DNA of 64,000 nucleotides, from positions 5,664,501 through 5,728,500 of the forward strand of contig NZ_CP050063.1 of assembly GCF_011604685.1 (NCBI RefSeq). Reading direction: 5' to 3'. The notes under the pieces are model-generated. The model saw only the letters and a list, made by a program, of their open reading frames with translations. It had not been told where the DNA came from and ran no database searches. The translations under genes were made by a program, and so were the position numbers. Source of the DNA: Spirosoma aureum. GTDB taxonomy: Bacteria; Bacteroidota; Bacteroidia; Cytophagales; Spirosomataceae. Positions 43,215 to 53,350 of this stretch are shown in pieces; position 1 is the first letter of the stretch; each line of letters begins with the position of its first letter.

Positions 43215-44588
43215 TCAACCTTTTGAGCCGTTCCCAGGTACAATTCCGCCGTGTTCTTCCAGCAATTTCCGAAGATCACTCATGGAAACGTCCAGCGGAG
43301 TTTTGTTCTGCAAATTGGCCAGAACAGCCGCGGCTCCGGCTGCCTGTCCCATCCCCATACAGGACGCCTGTACACGAAGCGCCGAATTCGCCAGCCGATC
43401 ACTACTAACACACCGGCCAGCCACCAGAAAATTCCGGCTGTTTTTCGGAACAAGGGCTCGAAGTGGAACTGTTGGAACGATTCCTTCGGCTAAATGATCG
43501 GGAACGACGCCATTTTCGTCATGAACATCAATTGGATAATAGGAATAGGAAACCGAATCATCGAACACTTTCCCGGTCACGTAATCGGCTTGTGTAATTT
43601 TATAATGACCGTCGATCCGGTAGGTTTCCCGAACCGCCGTTTCGTTTTGTACATCGATGAGTTTTGTTTTTTCGCAACCGGGCAGGGTTCGCAGAAAACG
43701 CAGCGTTTGAAGTAAGGAAGCCCGTCCTTTTATGTTCGCGACGGTATGGGTTTCAGAGGTTGTGGAATCGGCCCCTAATACATGCTGAATGTTATCGCCG
43801 GCACTTCGCAACAAGCCAATTATATTGTTCCGAAAATCGGTTTTCACTAACTCTCCTTTCTGAATGGCTTCCTGATAACGAGCCTGTATCAGCTTAACAT
43901 CCAGCGAATTAAAATCGTAACCGCCTAGTTTAAACATCAGCGTACCCGGCTGAGTCACCGACTCCCGCAGTACATCAAACCCGGCCATTGACGTAGCATA
44001 CGCATTTCCGGTGCAGTCGATCAGCTGATTACAGGTTATCTGGGTCATGGTCCCTTTACCGACCGTTTCGACGATCCAGTTGTTTTTTTGGAAGGTAATC
44101 TGGGTAGGCGTCTCATAGAAGCGAATCTGAACACCCGCTCCTACGCATTTCTCTTCCAGTAACATAGCATATAATTGTCCATTCAGCCGAACCTGGTGTT
44201 TGGGGTGATTTTTGCCATGAGGAATTGAAAAATTAGGTAATGTATCGTCGTTGAGGGCTACCGCTTCCTGCACCATTTCCCAGCCGATTCCGCTGATAAT
44301 CTGCTTGCCCCAGGCGAAAAATATACCGGGGAAAGCTACTCCGCCAGTGGTGGTGGTGCCACCAAGCTGACTCCCGTTTTCGACAAGTATTGTTTTGCGT
44401 CCGGCCCGGCCTGCCTGAATAGCGGCTACCACGCCCGCCGTTCCACCACCAATAACCAGAATATCGGTTTTTAGAGTTTGCTTCGTGAGCTTATAGGGTT
44501 CTTTCAGGATTTCCCCCGTTGCTAATGTAGGAGAGGCAGCGCCCAGCGACATAGCGCCCAGCGTTGCAAGAGCTGATCTTCTTTCCAT
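43215..44588 (-). CDS. Exported FAD-dependent oxidoreductase
   Basis: A 457-aa flavoprotein of the FAD_oxidored type. A Tat-like signal (MERRSALATLGAMSLGAASPTLA) suggests export in folded form. Dinucleotide fold DILVIGGGTAGVVAAIQAGRAG (42-63), with Glu70 binding ribose, then SQLGGTTTTGG. The C-terminal FAD loop is NFLVAGRCVSSDRLANSALR with GQAAG. The substrate is unknown; in Bacteroidota such genes often lie in glycan loci. It follows susD of module C by 36 bp and is evidently co-transcribed. Confidence 0.88.
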   Translation of the reverse strand: MERRSALATLGAMSLGAASPTLATGEILKEPYKLTKQTLKTDILVIGGGTAGVVAAIQAGRAGRKTILVENGSQLGGTTTTGGVAFPGIFFAWGKQIISGIGWEMVQEAVALNDDTLPNFSIPHGKNHPKHQVRLNGQLYAMLLEEKCVGAGVQIRFYETPTQITFQKNNWIVETVGKGTMTQITCNQLIDCTGNAYATSMAGFDVLRESVTQPGTLMFKLGGYDFNSLDVKLIQARYQEAIQKGELVKTDFRNNIIGLLRSAGDNIQHVLGADSTTSETHTVANIKGRASLLQTLRFLRTLPGCEKTKLIDVQNETAVRETYRIDGHYKITQADYVTGKVFDDSVSYSYYPIDVHDENGVVPDHLAEGIVPTVPLRALVPKNSRNFLVAGRCVSSDRLANSALRVQASCMGMGQAAGAAAVLANLQNKTPLDVSMSDLRKLLEEHGGIVPGNGSKG

Positions 44589-44624
44589 AACAGTTCGTTT
44601 GACTAGTCAAAAATGGATAGATGC

Positions 44625-46106
44625 TTAATAGCCGGGATTCTGATCCTTTGTTGGATCAAGGCCTTTGTTGTAATTCATTTCTGAAACCGGAATAGGCCAC
44701 AGGAGGTGTTTATCAGCAACGGTTTTCCCCGTTGCTGCCAGGATAGCCTCCTTCACTTTGCCCGTTCGTTTGAGATCCAGCCAGCGCTTCCCACCCAACT
44801 GAAATTCATAGCTCCGTTCGGTTAATACTAAATCCAGAAACGTAGCAGCGTTGTAATCGGTCAGGTTGAAGTCGATCGATGAAGCAACGGCAGGGGCCTT
44901 CCCATACGCCCGGCGATGTACTTTGTTCAGTGCTTCCATACCCGCTGCCGTGGGTCCGTTGCCGGCCCTGCCTGAAGCCTCCGCATAGATCAGCAATACG
45001 TCTGAATACCCGTAAACGGGATCATCATTACCCGCACCAGACTGAGAGACAGCAAGTTGATCGGCAAATTTTGAGCTAACAAGCGTATTGGCACCCAAGC
45101 CAAAGTTTATCAAATCCCACAATCCTTTCCGCAGGTCGTTCGGATTCCAGGACTTATAATAGGCACTCGTCACATCAAGATAAAGCACGTAAGCTCCTCC
45201 GAAATTGAACAACTTCGTGTCTGGATGATTGCTTATCCAGAGCATGTAATTGCCCTGATTGACCTGGCGGGCATATTTCAGGTAAAAAATCTCCTCGGTA
45301 GTCGATACTAAATCAGGCCCCCAAACTTTAGTCTGAAAATCAGCTTTTGTGGTCGTGGGCACAAACGAAAATTTATTGGATTTAATCACTTCATCGGCTT
45401 TGTCCCGTGATTCGGCAAACTTGCCAAGGGTTAAATACACATCGGCCAGCATGGTTTTGGCCGCCCATTTGGTGGGCCTTCCGGCTACAGCCGGATTATC
45501 GGGAAGATTTGTTTCGGCTTCGGAGAGGTCTGCGATAATCAAATCATAAACCTCATCAGCGGTATTTCTTTTCAGGTCAATGGCATCCATTGTGCTTTCC
45601 GTACGCAGTGGCACACCCGCCCAGTTGCGCACCAGCTGAAAATAATTGAATGCCCGCATGAACTTTGCTTCCGCTACGTATTTGGTAACATCCGCTTTAC
45701 TGATCGACTTTCCGGTGGGTGCATTTTTTATGACCAGATTGGCGTTGCGAATGCTTAGATAAAAGGCCCTCCACAGGTCAGATACGCGCGTAATATTGGC
45801 ATCATCCAACCCCTGAAAAACGTGTAGCGGGGCCCAGCTTCCCCGACCGTTCGCATAATCGGACTGGCATTCAAGCGTTGCTTCGTAAACCGCATAATTG
45901 TTGTTCCGCAAAGGTGAGTAAATCAGATTCGTAGCTGTTTCAACTTCAGTGGCGGTGTTGAAAAAAGATTCAACAACCAATGATTTTGGTTCTTCAATGA
46001 GTGATTTCTCACAGGAAGAAAACAGACAAAGGCACAAGACCCCGATAATACCCCAGTATTTACCATCGAGAGGCTGTTTTGGCCGATTTATAAGGGACAT
46101 TTTCAT
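44625..46106 (-). CDS. SusD/RagB-family lipoprotein (module C)
   Basis: A 493-aa SusD-type lipoprotein. The signal lies at about 16-32 (GIIGVLCLCLFSSC) after a longer n-region. SusD core AEAKFMRAFNYFQLVRNWAGVPL, YSDVLLIYAEASGRAGNGPT, LTERSYEFQLGGKRWLDLKRTGK and the C-terminal LLWPIPVSEMNYN...QNPGY. Shorter than the module A and B proteins, so a different ligand is likely. Starts 58 bp after susC. Confidence 0.94.
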   Translation of the reverse strand: MKMSLINRPKQPLDGKYWGIIGVLCLCLFSSCEKSLIEEPKSLVVESFFNTATEVETATNLIYSPLRNNNYAVYEATLECQSDYANGRGSWAPLHVFQGLDDANITRVSDLWRAFYLSIRNANLVIKNAPTGKSISKADVTKYVAEAKFMRAFNYFQLVRNWAGVPLRTESTMDAIDLKRNTADEVYDLIIADLSEAETNLPDNPAVAGRPTKWAAKTMLADVYLTLGKFAESRDKADEVIKSNKFSFVPTTTKADFQTKVWGPDLVSTTEEIFYLKYARQVNQGNYMLWISNHPDTKLFNFGGAYVLYLDVTSAYYKSWNPNDLRKGLWDLINFGLGANTLVSSKFADQLAVSQSGAGNDDPVYGYSDVLLIYAEASGRAGNGPTAAGMEALNKVHRRAYGKAPAVASSIDFNLTDYNAATFLDLVLTERSYEFQLGGKRWLDLKRTGKVKEAILAATGKTVADKHLLWPIPVSEMNYNKGLDPTKDQNPGY

Positions 46107-46164
46107 TGTAGTATCTAATCAGAAGAATGAGTTTTTTCGAATGGGAATGAGAACATGGCCTTTG

Positions 46165-49100
46165 TTAAAAGCCGACACGAAGACCAAACGTGATCGTTTT
46201 CGCTACGGGGTAACTATAGGAGTCTACCCCCTGCGTCGTCGAGTTAGCATCCCCTTTTGAATTCACTTCGGGGTCCCACCAGGAATACTTCGTCAGGGTC
46301 AATAAATTTTGTCCACTGGCATACAGTTGAACCGTTCGCACCCATTTTACACCCCAGTTCTGAAGCGGAAAATTGTAGGCTAACTGAATGTTTTTAAGCC
46401 GGACGAAAGACCCATCTTCTACATATCGATTCGAAACCCGCGCATTGACACTGTTGCTGATAATTGGGTATTTGGCGTTCGGATTGGAGGTCGACCAGTG
46501 ATTCAGATAAACTTCGCGGGGCATGTTCAGGCCAAAGCCATAATCGATTGTGCTTCCCATTGCACTGGCGTTAAATAAATCATTCCCCTGAACGCCTTGT
46601 AGAAAGAGCGTCAAGTCGAAGTTTTTGTAGGACATGTTCGAGTTAAAGCCAAAAATGTACTTGGGATTCGGGTTGCCGATGTACGTTTTATCCTTGATCG
46701 TGATGCTTCCATCACCATCGGTGTCCTTGTATTTTATTTTCCCTTTATCATCGTACCCATCCTCGACGAAGCCCCAGAACTGACCTAACGGTCGGCCCTC
46801 ACGCAGAATATTCGTCACATCATTAATGACAACTACGCTGATTGTGCCACCCAGTATATCCTGTCCACCGTATAGCCTTACGACCTTATTTCGGTTGAAG
46901 GAGACGTTAGCGTTGACATCCCATTTGAACGCGCCGGTTAAAATCCGGGTGTCGATCCCTAACTCAACTCCACTATTCTGGATTTCGCCAATATTTTTAA
47001 TTGTCGTGGTATAGCCGAGTGAAGTCGGCAGCGTTACGTTGTTGAGCAAATCGCGGGTGTTCTTGATGTAGTAATCAGCCGTGAACAGGATTCGGTTATT
47101 CAAAATCCCGAAATCAACACCGATATCCTTCTGCTCTGTCATTTCCCATTTCAGATTACCCGGCAAGTTTGTATTCGGTCCGTAGGTGTTATAGAGGGCA
47201 TCGCCAAAAACGGTTTTACCCGAATAAAGCTGATTCAGCGTCGCATAAGCGTTAATGGCCTGACTGCCCGTCAGTCCCCAGCTTGCCCGTACTTTCAAAT
47301 CAGAGATGAATGTATTGTCCTTCATGAACTCCTCATTGGATACGCGCCAGGCCAGGGCAGCTGAAGGGAAATACCCCCATTTATTGCCTTCACTGTATTT
47401 TGAAGAACCGTCTCTCCGGATGCTGACAGTTGCCAGGTATTTGCTGTTATAGGCGTAATTGACCCTGGCCAGGTAAGACAATAACACCGATTTAGAATAA
47501 TTGGAACTCGGTATGCCTGGTGTTGAAGCAGATGCCAGATCATACGTTTCAGGCGTGTTACTCAGAAAGCCTACCCCACTCCCCGACAGTGAGGTGTTCA
47601 AAAAATCCTGATAGGTGAAACCGGCTACGGCCGAAATGGTATGCTTTAGATTGAAGATTTTGTTGTAACTGATCGTATTTTCACTCAACAGGCTGGTAAA
47701 TTGATTGGTAGCAACGTTAGCGGCTCCACTCGAATTCACGAAATTTCGTGTCGTGTAGTTGTCGCTACGGTCGTCGCGGTTTTCAACACCGCCCGATACT
47801 TTGATGGTTATCGACTCAATGGGCTTAAAAATCAACGATGCATTGAGCAGGGCAACATTGGCCTTTGTCTGGTTGTTTTGTTCGTTGATAAAGTTGAGGG
47901 GATTGATCAGGTCAGTCGCCACAAACGGATAGGCGATGGCCAGTGTCCGGTACGTACCATCATCGTTATACGGTGTTAGTGTAGGTGGGGCTGAAATAGC
48001 ACCGGCAATCATCGAGTTTCCCCGACTCCCTCCCCCACTATCTTTTCGGCCGGTTTGCAAACGGGTCAAGGTCCCGCCAAAATTGACACTGAACTTGTTG
48101 CTGACGGCATGATTGATATTGGCCCGCAACGAATACCGGTTATAGTCGCTACCCTTGACGATACCATCCTGATTGAACGCACTTCCCGACAGCGAAAACT
48201 GCGTTTTTTCGTTACCTCCGCTGATGTTCAGTGCTGTCGTTTTCATTGGAGCCTTCTGAAAAACAAGGTTTTGCCAGTCGAAACCCTGCCCAAAGGCATT
48301 GATCTGATCCTGCGTAAAGTAGGGCTTCTGTTTATCATTAGTGGCCTGTTCATTATAGAAGGTCGCATATTCCTGGGCGTTCATTAAATCCAGCTTCTTT
48401 CTGAGCGTTTGTGAGCTATAACTGGTCTCAAGATCTACGCGTGTTTTACCCACTTTGCCATGTTTTGTGGTAATTAACACCACGCCATTGGCACCCCTGG
48501 AACCGTAAATAGCTGTAGCTGAGGCATCTTTCAGAATCTCCATGTTTTCAATATCCGCATTGTTCAGTACTGTTGGGTTACTGCCCGATAGCGGAAATCC
48601 ATCGACCACATAGAGCGGTTCGTTGCTGCCCTGAATGGAGTTCGTACCCCGGATTCGCACACTGACTGGTGCGCCCGGAGCGCCCGTATTTTGCAGAACC
48701 TGTACCCCAGCAGCCCTGCCTGTCAACGCCTGCAAAACATTCGTTGCCGGGTATGAATTGATCTCTTTGGATTTGACCTGAGACAGGGAGCCGGTCAGAT
48801 CACTTTTCTTAACCGTACCATAACCGACTACAACCACTTCATCCAGTGATTTATCATTTGGCACAAGTTGAAGATTAATGTTTGTGCGATTACCGATAGA
48901 AATTTCCTGATTCAGATAACCCACAAACGAAAAGACCAGTGTGATGGCCCGTCCGTCGTCCGGAATGGTGAGTTTATAGTTTCCCTGAGCATCCGTGGTC
49001 GTGCCTCGGGTGGTGTTTTTAACCACCACACTCACACCGGGCAAGCCTTCGCCAGTTTCGCTTTTAACAGTACCCGCGATTTGCCGGTCGGCTGCCTGCG

Positions 49101-49521
49101 CTGGCACGAATGACGTATTCCGGGGAAGTAGGGTCGGAGTGGTCGGCTGAACAGCCGGGCGCACACTGAGCAGAATCTGCTTTTTCCCCACAACTTCGTA
49201 GGTGATCGGCAAATTCCTGAAAAGCTGATCCAGTACAGTAGACAGACGCTGATTCGAGATATTAATCGATACGCGCCGATCGGCCTGAATCTGTTGTGGA
49301 ATATAGGAAAAGGTGACCTTCGTTAGCTTTTCAATAGTCGATAACACAACACGAATCTCTTTATCCTCAACGGATAAGCTAATGGACTGCTCCAGTAAGG
49401 CCTGGGCTTTTACTGTCCGGGCGTAGGTTATGTTCAGGAACAAAACCATACAAAACAGTTGGGCAAGGGTAATACGCATAAGGGTACGTGCGTAGGCGTG
49501 ACTGAGTCGAGGTAATTTCAT
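46165..49521 (-). CDS. STN-containing SusC/RagA TonB-dependent transporter (module C)
   Basis: A 1118-aa transporter: signal about 12-39 (LFCMVLFLNITYARTVKAQ), STN domain about 48-120 (IRVVLSTIEKLTKVTFSYIP), carboxypeptidase-like domain about 148-225 (IAGTVKSETGEGLPGVSVVV), TonB-box region LDEVVVVGYGTVKKSDLTG, plug and barrel ending TITFGLRVGF. Sequence is clearly distinct from modules A and B. Expected to import the substrate of the sulfatase/FAD oxidoreductase locus and to signal through FecR. Confidence 0.96.
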   Translation of the reverse strand: MKLPRLSHAYARTLMRITLAQLFCMVLFLNITYARTVKAQALLEQSISLSVEDKEIRVVLSTIEKLTKVTFSYIPQQIQADRRVSINISNQRLSTVLDQLFRNLPITYEVVGKKQILLSVRPAVQPTTPTLLPRNTSFVPAQAADRQIAGTVKSETGEGLPGVSVVVKNTTRGTTTDAQGNYKLTIPDDGRAITLVFSFVGYLNQEISIGNRTNINLQLVPNDKSLDEVVVVGYGTVKKSDLTGSLSQVKSKEINSYPATNVLQALTGRAAGVQVLQNTGAPGAPVSVRIRGTNSIQGSNEPLYVVDGFPLSGSNPTVLNNADIENMEILKDASATAIYGSRGANGVVLITTKHGKVGKTRVDLETSYSSQTLRKKLDLMNAQEYATFYNEQATNDKQKPYFTQDQINAFGQGFDWQNLVFQKAPMKTTALNISGGNEKTQFSLSGSAFNQDGIVKGSDYNRYSLRANINHAVSNKFSVNFGGTLTRLQTGRKDSGGGSRGNSMIAGAISAPPTLTPYNDDGTYRTLAIAYPFVATDLINPLNFINEQNNQTKANVALLNASLIFKPIESITIKVSGGVENRDDRSDNYTTRNFVNSSGAANVATNQFTSLLSENTISYNKIFNLKHTISAVAGFTYQDFLNTSLSGSGVGFLSNTPETYDLASASTPGIPSSNYSKSVLLSYLARVNYAYNSKYLATVSIRRDGSSKYSEGNKWGYFPSAALAWRVSNEEFMKDNTFISDLKVRASWGLTGSQAINAYATLNQLYSGKTVFGDALYNTYGPNTNLPGNLKWEMTEQKDIGVDFGILNNRILFTADYYIKNTRDLLNNVTLPTSLGYTTTIKNIGEIQNSGVELGIDTRILTGAFKWDVNANVSFNRNKVVRLYGGQDILGGTISVVVINDVTNILREGRPLGQFWGFVEDGYDDKGKIKYKDTDGDGSITIKDKTYIGNPNPKYIFGFNSNMSYKNFDLTLFLQGVQGNDLFNASAMGSTIDYGFGLNMPREVYLNHWSTSNPNAKYPIISNSVNARVSNRYVEDGSFVRLKNIQLAYNFPLQNWGVKWVRTVQLYASGQNLLTLTKYSWWDPEVNSKGDANSTTQGVDSYSYPVAKTITFGLRVGF

Positions 49522-49622
49522 ACCTTTGATTGTTTTTGTTTACAGGATTTAGACAAAGACAAATTAGCCCCTACACATCTGACGAGGATGCAACGGAATA
49601 CGAACCGAAATGGGGCTTTTCC

Positions 49623-49661
49623 GGTCGGTGATGCTTGGACCCATCGCCGACCTTCTTTTTT
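49623..49661 (+). terminator. Antisense-oriented intrinsic terminator, fecR-susC gap (C)
   Basis: An 11-bp stem with one G-T pair (49623-49633 with 49642-49652), 8-nt loop and six Ts at 49656-49661 on the + strand. It is the third instance of the arrangement at 20420 and 38188. Confidence 0.75.
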
Positions 49662-49721
49662 AGCGTCTGGTTACTTTCACTTCATAGCATTCTGGTTAAC
49701 ATTCATTGTTCTTTTCGGTCA

Positions 49722-50747
49722 TTAACAGCCTGACCCGCTAATGACGATCTGCGCATCGATGATCTTATACGTAGCTCCCAGCAGCTTACAGATAATCGTC
49801 AGTTTGTCGTACAAATTTTCCTGATCTAACGAAGTCGTTATAAAGCAGTTAGCCATCAGTTCTTCGTCATAGACCACATCGACGCCGTAGGTTTTCTCGA
49901 TAGCCGCCATGATTTTGGAAACCGGCGCATTCTGAAACGTGAACGAAGCCAATTCTTCATTACGAATCACGACAAGGGGTTTCTCGACCAGCGTTTTCAC
50001 CAACCGATGTTCCTGCCCCAGATACGTTACCTGTTGATTGGGAGTCAGTACGACACCGATGGTTTCCGGATCAGACTTTAGTTTGGTCTGGGTTGCCAAT
50101 TGGGGCGAATAAACAGACACCCGCCCTGTTCGCACGGCTACCGTTACGTTCCGATCGGTTGGGTACGCTTTAATGCGAAAACTCGTTCCCAGAACCTTGG
50201 TGATCAGGTCATGCGAGTAGACCAGAAACGGCTTATGCGGATTTTTTTGCACCTCAAAAAAAGCCTCGCCAATCAGCGTTACTTCCCGTTTGTTGCCAGC
50301 GAATTCAATCGGGTACCGGAGCCTGCTACCCGGTTGCAACGTAACTACACTCTGATCGCTCAACACCACCCGCTCGGGTAATGCCGAGGAGTTAATTCGC
50401 TCTGTAAACGACGATTGTGTTTCCATTACCTGCTCCAGCTTCCCAGGAAGTTCAAGCGTTAACCGACTGACGAAATACCAACTCAGGCCACCAATCAGAA
50501 GCACAACCGCAGCAGCTACCCAATAGGGTCTGGCCCGGAATCGTTTGAAGGGAGCAGTTTTTACAGTCCGGGCGGCAAGCATCTGCCAGTTCTGGGAAAG
50601 AAGCTCTTTCTGCTCATCCTCCGTTGAGGGTAGCTCCACCTCAGAATCCAGGGATGCAAACCATTGATCGAGGAGTGCCCGTTCTTCGTCGGTGCAATCG
50701 CCCCTGAGGTATTTTGCCAGTAGCTCCTGGTAGTTGGTGCTGTCCAT
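49722..50747 (-). CDS. FecR-type anti-sigma factor (module C)
   Basis: A 341-aa anti-sigma factor: N-terminal sigma-binding segment (LLAKYLRGDCTDEERALLDQW), transmembrane helix about 75-92, FecR domain about 110-215 (RVVLSDQSVVTLQPGSRLRY, LITKVLGTSFRIKAYP) and a C-terminal DUF4974 domain about 265-338 (FTFQNAPVSKIMAAIEKTYG). Lies between sigma (123 bp) and susC (200 bp) in the normal order. Confidence 0.94.
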   Translation of the reverse strand: MDSTNYQELLAKYLRGDCTDEERALLDQWFASLDSEVELPSTEDEQKELLSQNWQMLAARTVKTAPFKRFRARPYWVAAAVVLLIGGLSWYFVSRLTLELPGKLEQVMETQSSFTERINSSALPERVVLSDQSVVTLQPGSRLRYPIEFAGNKREVTLIGEAFFEVQKNPHKPFLVYSHDLITKVLGTSFRIKAYPTDRNVTVAVRTGRVSVYSPQLATQTKLKSDPETIGVVLTPNQQVTYLGQEHRLVKTLVEKPLVVIRNEELASFTFQNAPVSKIMAAIEKTYGVDVVYDEELMANCFITTSLDQENLYDKLTIICKLLGATYKIIDAQIVISGSGC

Positions 50748-50870
50748 CGGGTTGAGTCATTCGTTTGTATCGGCGGTCCGACAAAAGGTATAGACGAATA
50801 GCTCTAGAAATCCCCTAAGGTTAATCAGGCTTTTTTTAGATTATTTTTCATTTCGGAAAGAATTCGATGC

Positions 50871-51446
50871 CTAGGAGAGCAGAAACAGAACCCAGGCCGT
50901 CATGAAATCGCGCAGATTCTGACGCAAAAAAGTAGTGGATCGGGAGAGATGGTACTCAATTGTTTTTTCTGATAGATTCAATCGCTGGGCAATCTCGCGA
51001 ATGGTGAGGTGTTCGAACCGATTGAGAATGAATATTTCGCGGGTTTTTTCGGGCAGTTTCGCCAGAGCGCTTTGGATCGCTTCGGAGAGTTCATTCAGTT
51101 GAACGGCTTCCATCGTAGCAAAGGTTTTGGCTGGGAAAAAGCGCTGGAGTTGATCCAGATAGTGCTCTTCCTGAATATTCCGGCGGATGTAGTCGATCAT
51201 CAGGTTTTTGAGCGATACGCCCAAAAACGCCTGTAAATTAATGACCCGAAGGGATTCCCGTTTCTGCCAGATCATCACAAAAAGCTCCTGTGCCAGTTCT
51301 TCGGCAACTTCTTTACGGCGAAGTTTACGGTGAGCAATCACATACATTTTATACCAGTACCGATCGTATAACTCCCTGAACGCCTGCTCGTCATCTTCTC
51401 GGAGTAGGGCCAACAATTCGTTGTCGGTTAACAGGTGCAGGGACAT
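50871..51446 (-). CDS. ECF RNA polymerase sigma factor (module C)
   Basis: A 191-aa ECF sigma: region 2 about 15-80 (EQAFRELYDRYWYKMYVIAH, ELAQELFVMIWQKRE), region 4 about 122-170 (LAKLPEKTREIFILNRFEHL, then LSEKTIEYHLSRSTTFLRQ). Divergent from modules A and B, consistent with an independent regulon. It faces the sulfatase gene across a 221-bp divergent gap. Confidence 0.94.
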   Translation of the reverse strand: MSLHLLTDNELLALLREDDEQAFRELYDRYWYKMYVIAHRKLRRKEVAEELAQELFVMIWQKRESLRVINLQAFLGVSLKNLMIDYIRRNIQEEHYLDQLQRFFPAKTFATMEAVQLNELSEAIQSALAKLPEKTREIFILNRFEHLTIREIAQRLNLSEKTIEYHLSRSTTFLRQNLRDFMTAWVLFLLS

Positions 51447-51667
51447 TTTTGACAGGATTTGCCTGTAAAGTTGAAATAAACCTTCAAATACTTCAACATT
51501 TCGTTTTTTTTCCTGAAGTTATGACTCTTCCAGAAAAGCAGAAATAATTAGTACGTATAATGGATAAATCTACCCCGCAAACGTCTTTGGTTTACTTGAA
51601 CGCTCTGATTGACTTGCGTTTAGGCTATTTTCGTTTGGATCTGCGCTTGCGCGAACTAGTTCGTTGT

Positions 51668-53350
51668 ATGAAAAAGTTAGCTCTTCTTGTTCTGGTATTC
51701 AGTGGGATTGCCATGTCCTTCATGCATCGTCATCTGAATATTCCACAATCGGCTCAGGTTTCACCTGCTCAACCGAATATTCTCTGGATTACCTGCGAGG
51801 ATATGTCCCCTCATCTGGCCTGCTACGGCGATAAAGTAGTGAAAACGCCAAATCTCGATCAGTTAGCGGCCGAGGGCATTCGCTACACCCATGCGTATAC
51901 AACGGCCGGAGTCTGCGCACCCAGTCGCTCGGCAATCATCACGGGTATGTACCAGAACTCCATCGGTACACAGCACATGCGAACGCTCCAGCCGGACCCT
52001 TATCCTCATAAGTTTTCGCCCGTAAAGACCTATTCCGCAGTAATCCCTCAGGATGTTCGTTGCTTTCCGGAGTACCTACGTAAAGCGGGGTATTACACCA
52101 CCAACAACGAGAAACAGGATTACCAGTTTTTACCGCCGGTAACGGTCTGGGATGAAAGCAGCCCAAAAGCGCACTGGCGAAACCGCTCCAGCCGTAGTGA
52201 CGGAACGGGTAAACCATTTTTCTCGGTGTTCAACCTGATGATCACCCATGAATCGCAAATCTGGATGCGTGAAAAGGAATCTTTACTGGTTCGTCCTGAG
52301 GATATTATCGTGCCCGCGTATTATCCGGACACCAAAACTGTCCGCCATGACATAGCTCGTCATCTGTCCAATGTAATGCGGATGGATTCGATTACGGGTG
52401 CGATTATCAAGCAGCTCAAGGATGATGGCCTCTACGACAACACGATCATCTTTTTCTATTCCGATCACGGCGACGGGTTGCCGTTTGTGAAACGGGAAGT
52501 CTATGACCGGGGTCTGCGGGTGCCGCTGATTGTTCGAATTCCAGAGAAATTTCGGGTGAAAGGCAGTAAACCGAAAGGCTCGACCGACGACCAACTCATC
52601 AGCTTTGTCGATTTAGCTCCAACAGTGCTTTCCCTGGCTAATATTCCTCTCCCAGACTACTTGCAGGGTCAGGCATTCCTGGGCGAAAAAAAGGCGGCTA
52701 CACCCCGAAAATACAGCTTTGCCGGTCGAGATCGGATGGACATGCCGTTGGATCGGGTGCGAGCGATCGGGGATGGGCGGTATAAATACTACCGGAATTT
52801 TATGCCCGAAAAGCCCTATTATCAGGATATCGAGTTTCGGTTGAGTATCCCTATGATGCGGGAAATTCTTCAGTTACGGGATGCCGGAAAGCTGAACGCG
52901 ACCCAGATGATGTGGTTCCGAAAAACCAAATCTGCCGAGGAACTGTATGATACCCAGACGGATCAAAATGAGTTTACCAATCTGGCAGGTAACCCGGCCT
53001 ATAAAGCCAGGCTGGCCGAATTGCGTGGTCAAATGGATTCCTGGTTAAAAAAGGTCGGTGATAAAGCCGCTGTACCCGAAGCCGAGATGCTGAAACAAAT
53101 GTGGAACGGCGGATCAGAACCACCTCAAACCGCTGAACCGAGAGTAGTTAAATCAGGCAATACGGTCAGTATTCGTTGCGCCACACCCGGAGCCTCGATT
53201 GGCTATATTCTTAAACACGGCTCTGATCAGGCGAATAGCTGGCACGTATACAGCGGAGAGAAACTGATGCTTCAATCCGGCGATTCGCTCCGGGTGGTTG
53301 CTCAGCGAATAGGTTATCTGCCGAGTAAGGAGGTCAAACTGAAAGACTAA
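51668..53350 (+). CDS. Type I sulfatase with C-terminal accessory domain
   Basis: A 560-aa secreted sulfatase. The ATG at 51668 (MKKLALLVLVFSGIAMSF) gives the signal peptide; the frame is open back to 51560. The formylglycine motif is CAPSR (Cys83, Arg87) within TTAGVCAPSRSAIITG; metal-site residues begin at ITCEDMSPH (41-49), and FFYSDHGDGLPF supplies the second Asp/His set. About 65 C-terminal residues (VKSGNTVSIRCATPGASIGYIL onwards) look like the chitobiase/Fn3-associated accessory domain. It resembles sulfoglucosamine-type sulfatases. Divergent from the module C sigma gene, so probably part of that locus; a separate maturase is required and not seen here. Confidence 0.92.
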   Translation: MKKLALLVLVFSGIAMSFMHRHLNIPQSAQVSPAQPNILWITCEDMSPHLACYGDKVVKTPNLDQLAAEGIRYTHAYTTAGVCAPSRSAIITGMYQNSIGTQHMRTLQPDPYPHKFSPVKTYSAVIPQDVRCFPEYLRKAGYYTTNNEKQDYQFLPPVTVWDESSPKAHWRNRSSRSDGTGKPFFSVFNLMITHESQIWMREKESLLVRPEDIIVPAYYPDTKTVRHDIARHLSNVMRMDSITGAIIKQLKDDGLYDNTIIFFYSDHGDGLPFVKREVYDRGLRVPLIVRIPEKFRVKGSKPKGSTDDQLISFVDLAPTVLSLANIPLPDYLQGQAFLGEKKAATPRKYSFAGRDRMDMPLDRVRAIGDGRYKYYRNFMPEKPYYQDIEFRLSIPMMREILQLRDAGKLNATQMMWFRKTKSAEELYDTQTDQNEFTNLAGNPAYKARLAELRGQMDSWLKKVGDKAAVPEAEMLKQMWNGGSEPPQTAEPRVVKSGNTVSIRCATPGASIGYILKHGSDQANSWHVYSGEKLMLQSGDSLRVVAQRIGYLPSKEVKLKD

